64,000 nt of DNA, from positions 1 to 64,000 of the forward strand of contig NZ_CABVHK010000011.1 in NCBI RefSeq assembly GCF_902497785.1, written 5' to 3'. Numbering within the stretch: position 1 is the first letter of the stretch; each line of letters opens with the position of its first letter. The position numbers and the translations under genes are program-made. Source of the stretch: Pseudomonas fluorescens. GTDB lineage: Bacteria > Pseudomonadota > Gammaproteobacteria > Pseudomonadales > Pseudomonadaceae. The notes beneath the pieces are model-generated. The model saw only the letters and a list, made by a program, of their open reading frames with translations, was not told where the DNA came from and did no database searches. This document shows positions 43,010 to 51,941 of the stretch, piece by piece.

Positions 43010-43468
43010 ATGAAATCCCCTGAAAAGACCGCCACCCTCGATCTCAAACTGTCCGACTTCCTGTGTTTCGCGGTGTATTCCTCCAACCTTGCTTTCGGCA
43101 AGGCTTACAAGCCCATGCTCGAACGGCTTGGCCTGACCTATACCCAATACATCACCCTGGTGGCGTTGTGGGAGGAAGACAACCAGACCGTCGGCAGCCT
43201 CGGCGAAAAGCTGTTTCTTGAATCCAACACCCTCACGCCGATCCTGAAGAAGCTGGAAGCCATGGGGTATCTGCTGCGCCGGCGCGACCCGGAAGATGAA
43301 CGCCAAGTGCGTATCAGCCTGACAAAAGAGGGGCGCAAACTGCGTGAAGGCCTCTCGGAAGACGGCTTCCCGCAAACCGGCCTTAACCCTGACGACTTCG
43401 TGCAGATGCAGCAGGCCATCGTGAAACTGCGTGACAACCTGATCCGCACGACCAAAGACCGGGACTGA
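43010..43468 (+). CDS. MarR-family regulator, OhrR-like
   Basis: A 152-residue winged-helix regulator. SDFLCFAVYSSNLAFGKAYKPMLERLGLTYTQY matches OhrR, including the peroxide-sensing Cys near the N-terminus. The wing is RRRDPEDERQVRISLT. OhrR proteins release DNA when the Cys is oxidised by organic peroxides. No ohr gene is present. The ATG has AGAGAATGCTC; an alternative start lies 6 bases upstream. The palindrome in front makes self-control likely. Confidence 0.88.
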   Translation: MKSPEKTATLDLKLSDFLCFAVYSSNLAFGKAYKPMLERLGLTYTQYITLVALWEEDNQTVGSLGEKLFLESNTLTPILKKLEAMGYLLRRRDPEDERQVRISLTKEGRKLREGLSEDGFPQTGLNPDDFVQMQQAIVKLRDNLIRTTKDRD

Positions 43469-43511
43469 CAAGTTTTGCTCACTCAGTAGATCTTCGGTCG
43501 GGCGATAAATC

Positions 43512-43643
43512 TGTGGCGAGGGAGCTTGCTCCCGCTCGGCTGCGCAGCAGTCGCCAATCGGACAATTCGATTAATTTAGCCGGACGCTGGGCCGCTCGGG
43601 ACCCAACGTGGTGCGACGTTTCGCTGAATCCCCTCGCCACAGA
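43512..43643. repeat. Dispersed repeat pair between marR and napC
   Basis: CTGTGGCGAGGGAGCTTGCTCCC at the left and CCCCTCGCCACAG at the right form the ends of a long imperfect dyad of another REP subfamily. Confidence 0.75.
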
Positions 43644-43668
43644 GATCTGCTGAAATATAAGGGACTGA

Positions 43669-44265
43669 CTACCAGCCTTTCACCCCGCTCATATCGGGCA
43701 GTTTGTGTGCGATGCCTTTGTGGCAGTCGATGCAGGTGGCCTCGCCCTTGGCCAGCGACGTCGAGTGCATGGCCGACGCACGCTTGCTCTGGCGGGTGAA
43801 GTCCATGAACTCGAAGTTGTGGCAGTTGCGGCATTCGCGAGAGTCGTTGGCTTTGAGCCTGGCCCACTCGTGTTCGGCCAGTTCGCGGCGCAGGGTGAGG
43901 AACTTGTCGCGGGTGTCGATGGTGCCGAAAATCTTGCCCCACACCTCTTTTGAAGCCTGCATCTTGCGCGCGATCTTGTGGGTCCATTCGTGGGGCACGT
44001 GGCAGTCAGGGCAACTGGCGCGCACGCCGGAACGGTTGGTGTAGTGGATCGTGTCCTTGAGTTCGACGAACACGTTGTCACGCATTTCATGGCAGGAAAT
44101 GCAGAACTTCTCGGTGTTGCTCAACTCGAGCGCGGTGTTGAAACCGCCCCAGAAAATGATCCCGGCGATAAAGCCCCCCAGCGTCAGGAAACCTAGGCTG
44201 TAGTAGAGGCTCGGCCGGCGCAGAATGCCCCAATAGTCCTTGAGCATGGCGAACAATGCTTTCAT
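43669..44265 (-). CDS. napC: Tetrahaem c-type cytochrome NapC
   Basis: A 198-residue membrane-anchored cytochrome of the NapC/NirT family. One N-terminal transmembrane helix is followed by four CxxCH haem sites: CISCH, CPDCH, CRNCH and CIDCH. It passes electrons from the quinol pool to NapAB. It is the last gene of napEDABC, 9 bp after napB. The ATG follows GAGGAGGCAAC. Confidence 0.95.
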   Translation of the reverse strand: MKALFAMLKDYWGILRRPSLYYSLGFLTLGGFIAGIIFWGGFNTALELSNTEKFCISCHEMRDNVFVELKDTIHYTNRSGVRASCPDCHVPHEWTHKIARKMQASKEVWGKIFGTIDTRDKFLTLRRELAEHEWARLKANDSRECRNCHNFEFMDFTRQSKRASAMHSTSLAKGEATCIDCHKGIAHKLPDMSGVKGW

Positions 44266-44274
44266 GTTGCCTCC

Positions 44275-44760
44275 TCAGGGTTTCTGCGCAGCGTTGGCGT
44301 CTTCTTGGAGTATTTTGTCGATGTTCTCGAAGTTATTGCCCACCAGTGGCAGCACGTCGGTTTGCGGCACGTGGCACTGGTTGCAGAAGTAGCGCCGTGG
44401 TGACACCGCCGCCAGGGCCTGGCCGTCGCGGTCCATGTAGTGCGTGATGCTGACCATCGGCGCCTGCGTCCGTGCGCTGGCGGCCCGGCTGTGACAGGAC
44501 AGGCACTTGTTGCCGTTCATATCGATCTGATAACCGCGAATGGTGTGGGGGATGGTGGGCGGCTGGTCCGGGTAATTGCGTTCGCGTTTGAGGTCTTTGT
44601 TTTCTTCATTGGCGATGGGCGGAGCCGGCGAGTTCTGGGTCAGGGTACCGCCGGGCCGACGCCCGTCCGGCGCGGGCGCATCGAGCGGGTAGTTGATCTC
44701 GGCAGCGATCACCACGCCCATCACAGCGAGCAGGAGCAACGGCAGGATTCGAAAAGGCAT
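44275..44760 (-). CDS. napB: Dihaem cytochrome NapB
   Basis: A 161-residue periplasmic subunit. The signal peptide spans about 19 residues. Two CxxCH sites are present, in CLSCHSR and CNQCHVP. It carries electrons from NapC to NapA. GAGGAGAACCGTC lies before the ATG. It lies 11 bp after napA. Confidence 0.95.
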   Translation of the reverse strand: MPFRILPLLLLAVMGVVIAAEINYPLDAPAPDGRRPGGTLTQNSPAPPIANEENKDLKRERNYPDQPPTIPHTIRGYQIDMNGNKCLSCHSRAASARTQAPMVSITHYMDRDGQALAAVSPRRYFCNQCHVPQTDVLPLVGNNFENIDKILQEDANAAQKP

Positions 44761-44771
44761 GACGGTTCTCC

Positions 44772-47276
44772 TCAGGCCACGCTGACCAACTCGATTCGGA
44801 TCGCGCATTTTTTGTAGTCGGTCTGCTTGGAGATCGGGTCGGTGGCATCGAGCGTGACTTTGTTGATCAGCTTGTTGGCATCGAAGAACGGCACGAACAC
44901 CAGCCCTTGAGGCGGTTTGTTGCGGCCGCGGGTTTCGATGCGCGCACGGATTTCACCGCGTCGGCTGATCAATTTCACTTCACTGCCGCGCCGCGCCTTC
45001 AGCGCTCTGGCGTCCTCGGGGTGCATGTAGACCAGCGCGTCGGGCACCGCTTTGTACAGCTCCTCGACCCGCTGGGTCATGGTGCCGGTGTGCCAGTGTT
45101 CGAGCACGCGTCCGGTGCTCAGCCAGAACGGGTAGTCGGCGTCTGGCGCCTCGGCCGGCGGTTCGTAGGGGAGGGCGAAGATGATCGCTTTCTTGTCCGG
45201 GTAGCCGTAAAACTGCACTCCGCTGCCTTTCTCCACGTAAGGGTCGAGACCCTCGCGGTAACGCCAGCGGGTTTCCTGGCCGTCGACCACCGGCCAGCGC
45301 AGCCCGCGTTCGCTGTGGTAGCGGTCGAACGCGGCAAGGTCATGCCCGTGGCCGCGACCGAACTGGGCGTACTCCTCGAAAAGGCCTTTCTGCAGGTAAA
45401 AACCAAAAGCCTTGGCTTCATCGTTTTTGTAGCCGGCTTCCAATTGCTCGACGGGGAACTGGTCGACCTGGCCATTCTTGAACAGCACGTCGAACAGGGT
45501 CTTGCCCTTGAGCTCGGGAGACTTGGCGAGTAAATCGGCTGGCCAGACTTCATCGGTGGTGAAGCGTTTGGAAAACTCCACCAGTTGCCACAGGTCCGAT
45601 TTGGCGTCGCCCGGCGCACTCACCAACTGATGCCAGAATTGCGTACGCCGTTCGGCGTTGCCAAACGCGCCTTCTTTCTCCACCCACATCGCGCTGGGCA
45701 GGATCAGGTCGGCGGCCTGGGCGGAAACGGTCGGATAGACATCCGAGACAATCACGAAGTTGTCCGGGTTACGCCAGCCGGGCAGCACTTCCTGCATGAT
45801 GTTCGGCCCGGCGTGCATGTTGTTGCTGGCCTGGGTCCAGTAGACATTGAGTACGCTGTCCTTGAGCATCCGGCTTTGTTCCACCGCGTGGAAACCGGGC
45901 TTCTCCTGGATGGTGCCGGCGGGAAGCTTCCAGATTTTCTCCGCCGTGGCGCGGTGTTTGGGGTTGGTCACGACCAGGTCGGCGGGCAACCGATGGGAGA
46001 AGGTTCCCACCTCGCGGGCGGTGCCGCAGGCCGATGGCTGGCCGGTCAACGAAAAGGGGCTGTTGCCCGGCTCGCTGATTTTGCCAGTGAGCAGGTGGAT
46101 GTTGTAGATCAGGTTGTTGGCCCAGACGCCGCGGGTGTGCTGGTTGAAACCCATGGTCCAGAACGACACGACCTTGCGCTTGGGGTCGGCATACAACTCA
46201 GCCAGGTTCTTCAGCCGTTCGGCCGGAACACCGGTTTCCTTGGCGGTTCGCTCCAGGGTGTAGGGTTTGACGAAGGCTGCGTATTGCTCGAAGGAAATAT
46301 CCGTCCAGGTATTGGCCTTGCCGGCATTTTTCGCCTTCATTTCCCGTGGATCGTCCGGGCGCAAACCGTACCCGATGTCGTCAGCGCCTTGGGCAAATCG
46401 CGTGTGCCGGGTGACAAAATCCTGGTTCACCGCGCCGCTTTCGATGATGTGATTGGCAATGTAATTGAGGATCAACAGGTCGGTTTGCGGTTTGAACACC
46501 ATGGGAATGTCGGCCAGCTCGAAGCTGCGGTGTTCAAACGTCGACAGCACCGCCACCTTCACATGAGGCTGGCTCAGGCGCCGGTCAGTGACCCGGCTCC
46601 AGAGCACCGGGTGCATCTCGGCCATGTTCGAGCCCCAGAGCACGAAGGCATCGGTGGCTTCGATGTCGTCGTAGCAACCCATCGGCTCATCCATGCCAAA
46701 GGTGCGCATGAATCCCATGACCGCCGAGGCCATGCAATGCCGGGCGTTGGGGTCGATGTTGTTGCTGCGAAAGCCGGCCTTCATCAGCTTGTTGGCGGCG
46801 TAACCTTCCCACACGGTCCATTGCCCGGAACCGAACATGCCGACCGATCCGGGCCCTTTGCTGTTCAAGGCGGCCTTGAATTTCGTCTCCATGATGTCGA
46901 AGGCCTGCTCCCAACTGATCGGCTGGAATTCACCCTGCTTGTCGTATTGGCCATTGGTCATGCGCAACAGCGGCTGGGTCAGGCGATCGACGCCGTACAT
47001 GATCTTCGACAGGAAATAGCCCTTCACGCAGTTCAAGCCGCGATTGACCTCGGCCTTGACGTCGCCATGGGTGGCGACCACGCGGTTTTCCTTGGTGGCG
47101 ACCATTACGCTGCAACCGGTCCCGCAGAAGCGGCAGGGTGCCTTGTTCCAGTCCAGCGTGACCATGTCGGCTTCGGTCACCAGGTTACTGGCGGAGGTCA
47201 CGATCGGCAGGCCCGCAGCGGCGGCGGCAATGGCGGCGGCCTGGGCCTTGACGAATGTTCGGCGGGACATGCTCAT
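44772..47276 (-). CDS. napA: Periplasmic nitrate reductase catalytic subunit NapA
   Basis: An 834-residue molybdoprotein. The Tat signal SRRTFVKA begins at residue 4. The [4Fe-4S] cluster is held by CRFCGTGCSVMV (Cys48, Cys51, Cys55) and the Cys in NRGLNCVKGY. The molybdenum ligand Cys is expected in NARHCMASAV. It reduces nitrate to nitrite in the periplasm. It starts 4 bp inside the end of napD. Length is normal. Confidence 0.97.
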   Translation of the reverse strand: MSMSRRTFVKAQAAAIAAAAAGLPIVTSASNLVTEADMVTLDWNKAPCRFCGTGCSVMVATKENRVVATHGDVKAEVNRGLNCVKGYFLSKIMYGVDRLTQPLLRMTNGQYDKQGEFQPISWEQAFDIMETKFKAALNSKGPGSVGMFGSGQWTVWEGYAANKLMKAGFRSNNIDPNARHCMASAVMGFMRTFGMDEPMGCYDDIEATDAFVLWGSNMAEMHPVLWSRVTDRRLSQPHVKVAVLSTFEHRSFELADIPMVFKPQTDLLILNYIANHIIESGAVNQDFVTRHTRFAQGADDIGYGLRPDDPREMKAKNAGKANTWTDISFEQYAAFVKPYTLERTAKETGVPAERLKNLAELYADPKRKVVSFWTMGFNQHTRGVWANNLIYNIHLLTGKISEPGNSPFSLTGQPSACGTAREVGTFSHRLPADLVVTNPKHRATAEKIWKLPAGTIQEKPGFHAVEQSRMLKDSVLNVYWTQASNNMHAGPNIMQEVLPGWRNPDNFVIVSDVYPTVSAQAADLILPSAMWVEKEGAFGNAERRTQFWHQLVSAPGDAKSDLWQLVEFSKRFTTDEVWPADLLAKSPELKGKTLFDVLFKNGQVDQFPVEQLEAGYKNDEAKAFGFYLQKGLFEEYAQFGRGHGHDLAAFDRYHSERGLRWPVVDGQETRWRYREGLDPYVEKGSGVQFYGYPDKKAIIFALPYEPPAEAPDADYPFWLSTGRVLEHWHTGTMTQRVEELYKAVPDALVYMHPEDARALKARRGSEVKLISRRGEIRARIETRGRNKPPQGLVFVPFFDANKLINKVTLDATDPISKQTDYKKCAIRIELVSVA

Positions 47277-47533
47277 TCGCTATCTCCTTCGGGTTCGAGG
47301 AGCTCGTGGTAGACCAACGCGGCGTTGAGCACGCCCGGCAGGTTGTTGATCTGTTCGATGCGTTGCAGGATCTGGCTTTCGTGCGCGGCCTCAATCACCA
47401 CCACCAGTTTTCCCGCAGGGCTTTGCTGGTGCAGTTCCAGGCCATCCAGCAGAAGCAGATTGGCTTTGACCGCGTCGAAGTATTCAGGTCGGGCAAGTAC
47501 GAGCAGGCTGGCGATATGCAGGGCGTCGTCCAT
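47273..47533 (-). CDS. napD: NapA signal-peptide chaperone NapD
   Basis: An 86-residue cytoplasmic protein of the NapD family that binds the Tat signal of NapA until its cofactor is inserted. HIASLLVLARPEYFDAVKANL and the ferredoxin-like fold pattern fit. Its TGA overlaps the napA ATG. It follows napE by 33 bp. Confidence 0.92.
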   Translation of the reverse strand: MDDALHIASLLVLARPEYFDAVKANLLLLDGLELHQQSPAGKLVVVIEAAHESQILQRIEQINNLPGVLNAALVYHELLEPEGDSE

Positions 47534-47566
47534 GTGCTGACTCCAACAGACTTTATGAAAATGCTA

Positions 47567-47734
47567 TTAGTTGGGTGGTCCCGGTGGGCCGTACAACATT
47601 TGAAAAAACCAGACGATAAAGCCGTAGCCGCCGACGATGAACACCGACAGCAGCGGAAAGAGGCAGACGACCAGAAAGACGAACAGCCGGGTTTCCTTGC
47701 GGCGTTCGGGTGTGCGTTCTTCAACGAGTGGCAT
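47567..47734 (-). CDS. napE: Small membrane protein NapE
   Basis: A 55-residue protein with one or two hydrophobic segments (RLFVFLVVCLFPLLSVFIVGG followed by YGFIVWFFQMLYGPPGPP). It is the first gene of napEDABC. The ATG has GGGAGATTGCTCA before it. The function of NapE is not settled. Confidence 0.88.
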   Translation of the reverse strand: MPLVEERTPERRKETRLFVFLVVCLFPLLSVFIVGGYGFIVWFFQMLYGPPGPPN

Positions 47735-47842
47735 TGAGCAATCTCCCGCCTGACTTGCACTCAGCCTAGATCACTAAGTTTTCGCCTGTGCGTTGAAGCG
47801 GGCTTTTAACGACCGACGGCCGGACTGCTTCGAATCGAGCCT

Positions 47843-48658
47843 TTACGCGGGCGCTACTCCGGGCACATCCATGTTGATCTTGCGCCAGACTGCTTCGGCG
47901 AAACTGTAGACCGAGAAAGCAATCAGCCCGAAGGCCATCACCATCAATATCACCGCGCCCGCCGGCAGATTCTGCAACGCGTCCAGCGCTTCCTTCATAC
48001 CTGGCGGGTCCATCGCCTTGTACTTCGAACCGCTGACCATCAGCAGCACCGCGATCTCGATAAACACCACCCCTCGGGCGATCAGGCCAAACCGCGACAC
48101 CGGACGCACATAGCGCATCACGTCTTCGTCCGCTTCAAAGTATTTTTCGAACGTGGCCTTCCAGCCTTTGATGAGGTGGGCAATGCCGACGCCGAGGGGG
48201 ATCAGGGCGATGAGGTAGACCAACAGATTCGAGTGCTCCCAGGACAGCAGATGAGCCAGCAGATCTTTGGTTTGATTGCCTCCGGAATCACCCGACGTTT
48301 TCAGGCCGCTGATGAGCAGGCCTAGCGCAAAAAAGGCCAGCGCGCCGTTGATCACGCCGCCCGCCAGCAAACCTGCCCGAATTATCAGACCCTTGAAGTG
48401 CGTGCCGTGATGATCGACGTCACGCGTCGCTTGCAGCACGCGCCAGCCGGCGAAGGCGAGCAGGCCGATCACCACCAGTGCCACCAGCACATAGCCGAAG
48501 GGCTGGCTGAGCAGTACCTCCAGGCTTTTGTGGCTGTCTTTGGTTTTGGTCGAGTCGTGGGCGGCCAACAAGGCGAAAATGCCGATGATCAGGTAGATAA
48601 CGCCTCGGGCGGCGTAACCACCACGGGCGAGGGCGACCAGGCTTTGATGAGCGGACAT
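47843..48658 (-). CDS. DUF1206 integral membrane protein
   Basis: A 271-residue protein with three repeats of a two-helix unit, each beginning near an ARGGYAARGVIYLIIG or ARGVVFIEIAV type segment (ARG..... motifs at residues about 11, 90 and 190). This is the DUF1206 pattern. Function is not known. It lies behind napE on the same strand, but the gap of 108 bp makes cotranscription uncertain. Confidence 0.82.
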   Translation of the reverse strand: MSAHQSLVALARGGYAARGVIYLIIGIFALLAAHDSTKTKDSHKSLEVLLSQPFGYVLVALVVIGLLAFAGWRVLQATRDVDHHGTHFKGLIIRAGLLAGGVINGALAFFALGLLISGLKTSGDSGGNQTKDLLAHLLSWEHSNLLVYLIALIPLGVGIAHLIKGWKATFEKYFEADEDVMRYVRPVSRFGLIARGVVFIEIAVLLMVSGSKYKAMDPPGMKEALDALQNLPAGAVILMVMAFGLIAFSVYSFAEAVWRKINMDVPGVAPA

Positions 48659-48765
48659 GGGTCTGATTCCAGAAGGGTAATAAAGGAACAGACCTGTGGC
48701 GCGGAGTGGGGTTCGATAAAGGTCGTAATCGCGTTCATTTAAGACAGATTCCATGCGAGCAAGGA

Positions 48766-48880
48766 TCTGTGGTGAGGGGATTTATCCCCGTCGGGCCGCG
48801 AAGCGGCCCCAGCGTCCATTCAGGCTGATCGAGACTCACGACTGCTTTGCAGCCGAACGGGGATAAATCCCCTCGCCACA
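48766..48880. repeat. Dispersed repeat pair (GGGGATTTATCCCCG type)
   Basis: CTGTGGTGAGGGGATTTATCCCCG at the left, and its inverted copy CGGGGATAAATCCCCTCGCCACA at the right, a known Pseudomonas REP-like family. Confidence 0.85.
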
Positions 48881-48951
48881 ATGTGATTGCGCCCGCTTAA
48901 GTGAACAGCATTACGATAAAGGTCGGGGTTTGTCGGGAAAGGGGAGTCGTG

Positions 48952-49395
48952 TCAGTCCATGGAAAAGTGGGCGTTAATGTTCATTCCGGAACCGTACACA
49001 TTGCCGACATCGGCAACGCGCCGTTCAATCAACCGATCCGACCCACCCTCGGCAACACGGCGCTCAATCAGGCGATCCGATCCACCCTCGGCAACGCGGC
49101 GTTCAATCAACCGATCCGATCCACCCTCGGCAACGCGGCGTTCGATCAGGCGATCCGATCCACCTTCGGCAACGCGCCGCTCAATCAACCGATCCGATCC
49201 GCCTTCGGCAATACGAGTCGGTGCCGACCGGGCTCGATACTGCTGCACCGGTGGGGACATTTCATCAGGCGCGTTGTTTTCACGGCCGGCCACTGCATCA
49301 GGTTCAGCGTGAACGTCAGTGGCAACGGCGTGAGTGGCAATAAAGCCAGTCGCGGCGAGAAAAGCAATGGCCAGACCCAGGTCGGCAGTTTTCAT
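48952..49395 (-). CDS. Secreted repeat protein, phage-infection-protein-like
   Basis: A 147-residue protein with a signal peptide (MKTADLGLAIAFLAATG). Five 13-residue repeats with consensus VAEGGSDRLIERR fill the centre, then a short tail. The ATG follows AAGGGTGAATAT. Similar GGSDRLIERR-bearing small exported proteins occur widely in Pseudomonas, some named phage infection protein; their role is not established. The repeats are charged and should not form a membrane span. Confidence 0.75.
   Translation of the reverse strand: MKTADLGLAIAFLAATGFIATHAVATDVHAEPDAVAGRENNAPDEMSPPVQQYRARSAPTRIAEGGSDRLIERRVAEGGSDRLIERRVAEGGSDRLIERRVAEGGSDRLIERRVAEGGSDRLIERRVADVGNVYGSGMNINAHFSMD
49011..49205. repeat. 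Five tandem 39-bp repeats within the secreted protein gene
   Basis: Five units of 39 bp beginning CGGCAA(C/T)(G/A)CG, each encoding 13 residues. Units differ by a few bases; most changes are silent on the minus strand. Confidence 0.9.
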
Positions 49396-49658
49396 ATATT
49401 CACCCTTGTTGATCGGACAGGCTCGGTTCATAAAGCGCTAATCCAATAATAAGGGCGTGAATTTTCAGGTCACTTATGCCTTGGGCTGCTCCGCCGCTAT
49501 CTTCGTATAAGTCGATCATCCGTTGGTATAGCCGTCATGCGCGGCGGCACGCGGATTCAAGGGAGCACGCCTATACGTATGTATGTTGTTGCCCCTGTGT
49601 ACGAGTGGGAATCTTGAAGTAAGCGGAGCGTTGGCAATCAGCTCCCACAACTTCAAGG

Positions 49659-50048
49659 GTGAGCGCGTTGCTGAACACTCCAATCATTTCGATCGTCGAT
49701 GACGACGACACCGTCCGTGTTTCCCTGGATAGCCTGGTTAGGTCAATGGGCTATGCGGCCCGGACTTACTCGTGTGCCGAAGAGTATCTGGCGTGTTATG
49801 CGCTGGATTTAACCGCGTGCCTGATTTCCGATATCCGCATGCCTGGCATGAGCGGCCTGCAACTCTTTGAAGAGCTGCAAGCGCGTGCGATGGGCTTCCC
49901 GGTGATCTTCATCACTGCAAGCCTCGACGAGACCCCCGAACTCAAGGCGCGGGAAATGGGGGCGGTGGGTTACTTCAAAAAGCCCTTCAAGGGTGAGCAA
50001 CTCATGCAGCAGGTGCGTGACGTTCTCAACATCCAGACAGCCGGATAG
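49659..50048 (+). CDS. Stand-alone response-regulator receiver domain
   Basis: A 129-residue CheY-like receiver of the FixJ branch. VDDDDTVR gives the acidic pocket, SDIRMPG the phosphorylated Asp, TAS the Thr, and FKKPF the Lys. No output domain follows before the stop, and no histidine kinase gene is next to it. The start is a GTG; a TTG nine bases further has the better ribosome site (AAGGGTGA). Confidence 0.85.
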   Translation: MSALLNTPIISIVDDDDTVRVSLDSLVRSMGYAARTYSCAEEYLACYALDLTACLISDIRMPGMSGLQLFEELQARAMGFPVIFITASLDETPELKAREMGAVGYFKKPFKGEQLMQQVRDVLNIQTAG

Positions 50049-50109
50049 TGTCGGGATGAGTTTTTCAACACAGGTTCGCCTACCTCACTGCGCAGTTGCC
50101 CACTCACGC

Positions 50110-51687
50110 TTACTCCGGCAATCCCGCCAGCCGCAGGCCCTCGGCGAACCGCGCAAAATCTTCGGTTCGCTGGATCGGCAGCCAGTCCTTGAGGTTGCAG
50201 ATGCGCAACGACGGATCCAGCGCATGCAGGCGTTGCATCGCCTGATGCGCCTTGTCCATTCGTCCGCAATACGCATGGCTGGCCGCAACAAGGGCAATCG
50301 GCGGCAGCAGGCTGGGTACGTTGCCCAGGACTTTTTCGGCCCAGTCGGTTGCGATGTCGAAACGTCCGGCGAAGAAATGCGCGAGCGCCATGCCGATCTG
50401 CATCCTGAACATTTCCGGGTCCAGCGGACTCAAGCGAACGGCATGGGTCAGGTCTTTGATGGCATCGTCGGTTTCCCCGCGCAGTGCGCGCAGGATGCCG
50501 CCCAGGTACCAGGCGGGGGCGAGGTTGGGGTTAAGCAGGCGCGCCCGATCCAGCAGCGCGATGGCACCATCGACCTCGCCGGCCAAATGCGCCAGCGCAT
50601 GACCGCCGCGCGTCAGCGCGACCGCGTCATCCCGGCCCAGCGACACCGCCAGGCGCGCCAGTCGCGCACCTTCGGCGATCTCAGCGTTGCGGTCCGTCAT
50701 CCAGCCGTTCAACTTGCGCCAGAAATGGCACCACGCGGCCATGCCATAGGCCGAGGCAAACTCCGGATCCAGCTCAATGGCGGTGTAGAACAGCGGCAAC
50801 GCTTCTTCGATGGCTTCACGGGTGCCGCTGTGCAGTTTTGCCATGCCGCGCAAGTAGTAATCGTAAGCGTCCAGGCTGCCCGTCGGTTTGCGTTTGGCGC
50901 GTTCGATCTCCGCGCGTTCGAGTTGCGGCGCGATGGCGCCCACCACACTCTCGGCGACTTGGTCCTGCAACTCGAAGAGATCGTTCAGCTCGCCTTCAAA
51001 GCGTTCTGCCCAGAGGTGCGTCCCGGTGGTCGCGTCAATCAGCTGCCCGGTGATGCGCACCTTGTTTCCCGACTTGCGCACACTGCCTTCCAGCACGTAG
51101 CGCACGCCGAGTGTCTGGCCAACGCCCATGACGTCCACCGCGCGGCCTTTGTAGGTGAAGCTCGAATTGCGTGCGATGACGAACAGCCAGCGGATGCGCG
51201 ACAGGGCGGCAATGATGTCCTCGACCACGCCGTCGGCAAAATATTCCTGCTCCGGATCGCCGCTCAAATTGTGGAACGGCAACACGGTAATCGACGGTTT
51301 GTCCGGCAGCAGCAGCGGGGCGGGCGGCGGTTCCTTCGCCTGCGGCGGGTCGCCGGCATCCATCGCTTCAGAGGGCAGTGTGGTGGTGATCTCCCCGACG
51401 AAGCGGTAACCCTTGCGCGCCACCGTGCGGATCAGGCGCTGTTCCTCGCCGGTATCGCCGAGTGCCTTGCGCACGGCATTCATGTGGCTGGCGATCGTCG
51501 ACTCCGAGACGATCCTGCCGCTCCACACGGCCTCCAGCAGCTCGTCTTTACTGACCACGCGCTCACCGTGGCTGACGAGCAGCAGCAACAGGTCGAAGAC
51601 TTGCGGCCCGACGGCCACGACTTGCCCACGCCAGCTCAGTTCACGGCGCTCCTGATCGAGCACGTAGTCTTCAAACACGAAGGGCAA
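50110..51687 (-). CDS. CadC-type winged-helix regulator with TPR-like C-terminus
   Basis: A 525-residue regulator. The N-terminal OmpR/PhoB-type winged helix (about residues 1-105, with RELSWRGQVVAVGPQVFDLLLLL and RTVARKGYRFVGE) is followed by a proline-rich linker, an adenylate-cyclase-regulator-type domain (ITVLPFHNLSGDPEQEYFADG) and TPR-like repeats. No transmembrane helix is seen, unlike CadC, so it is cytoplasmic. The start used is a TTG preceded by AGGGGACGCTCAC. It is divergent from the reductase-cupin-efflux operon and probably controls it. Confidence 0.8.
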   Translation of the reverse strand: MPFVFEDYVLDQERRELSWRGQVVAVGPQVFDLLLLLVSHGERVVSKDELLEAVWSGRIVSESTIASHMNAVRKALGDTGEEQRLIRTVARKGYRFVGEITTTLPSEAMDAGDPPQAKEPPPAPLLLPDKPSITVLPFHNLSGDPEQEYFADGVVEDIIAALSRIRWLFVIARNSSFTYKGRAVDVMGVGQTLGVRYVLEGSVRKSGNKVRITGQLIDATTGTHLWAERFEGELNDLFELQDQVAESVVGAIAPQLERAEIERAKRKPTGSLDAYDYYLRGMAKLHSGTREAIEEALPLFYTAIELDPEFASAYGMAAWCHFWRKLNGWMTDRNAEIAEGARLARLAVSLGRDDAVALTRGGHALAHLAGEVDGAIALLDRARLLNPNLAPAWYLGGILRALRGETDDAIKDLTHAVRLSPLDPEMFRMQIGMALAHFFAGRFDIATDWAEKVLGNVPSLLPPIALVAASHAYCGRMDKAHQAMQRLHALDPSLRICNLKDWLPIQRTEDFARFAEGLRLAGLPE

Positions 51688-51941
51688 AGTGAGCGTCCCC
51701 TGGTCGTGGGCTCTCGACTCCGTGTCCGAGCGGGCGGTTGGTACGTGGTGTCGATAATACGGCAGCCCGTAAAACCCTGCACCGTCCAGCGACGGTCTCG
51801 TCGCCCGGCGAAGGCTTTGGACGCAAATCCAAGGGGGCCTGAAGGCAAATCCAAGGCCGGCGCAAGGACTCCACGCGGGGGTGCAGGCACTCTTTGCCTG
51901 CACCGACGGCAATGCTTGCCGTCCATAAGTGGAGAGAGCCC

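Noticed and set aside
45585..47312. A 575-codon plus-strand frame opposite napA
   Set aside because: Mirror of a conserved gene; composition typical of antisense frames.
49011..49205. CRISPR-like array
   Set aside because: Repeats are contiguous with no unique spacers and lie in a coding frame.
48901..49449. Plus-strand repeat-containing frame opposite the secreted repeat protein
   Set aside because: The minus strand has a signal peptide and a ribosome site; the plus frame has neither. The repeats stay open on both strands because their unit is 39 bp.
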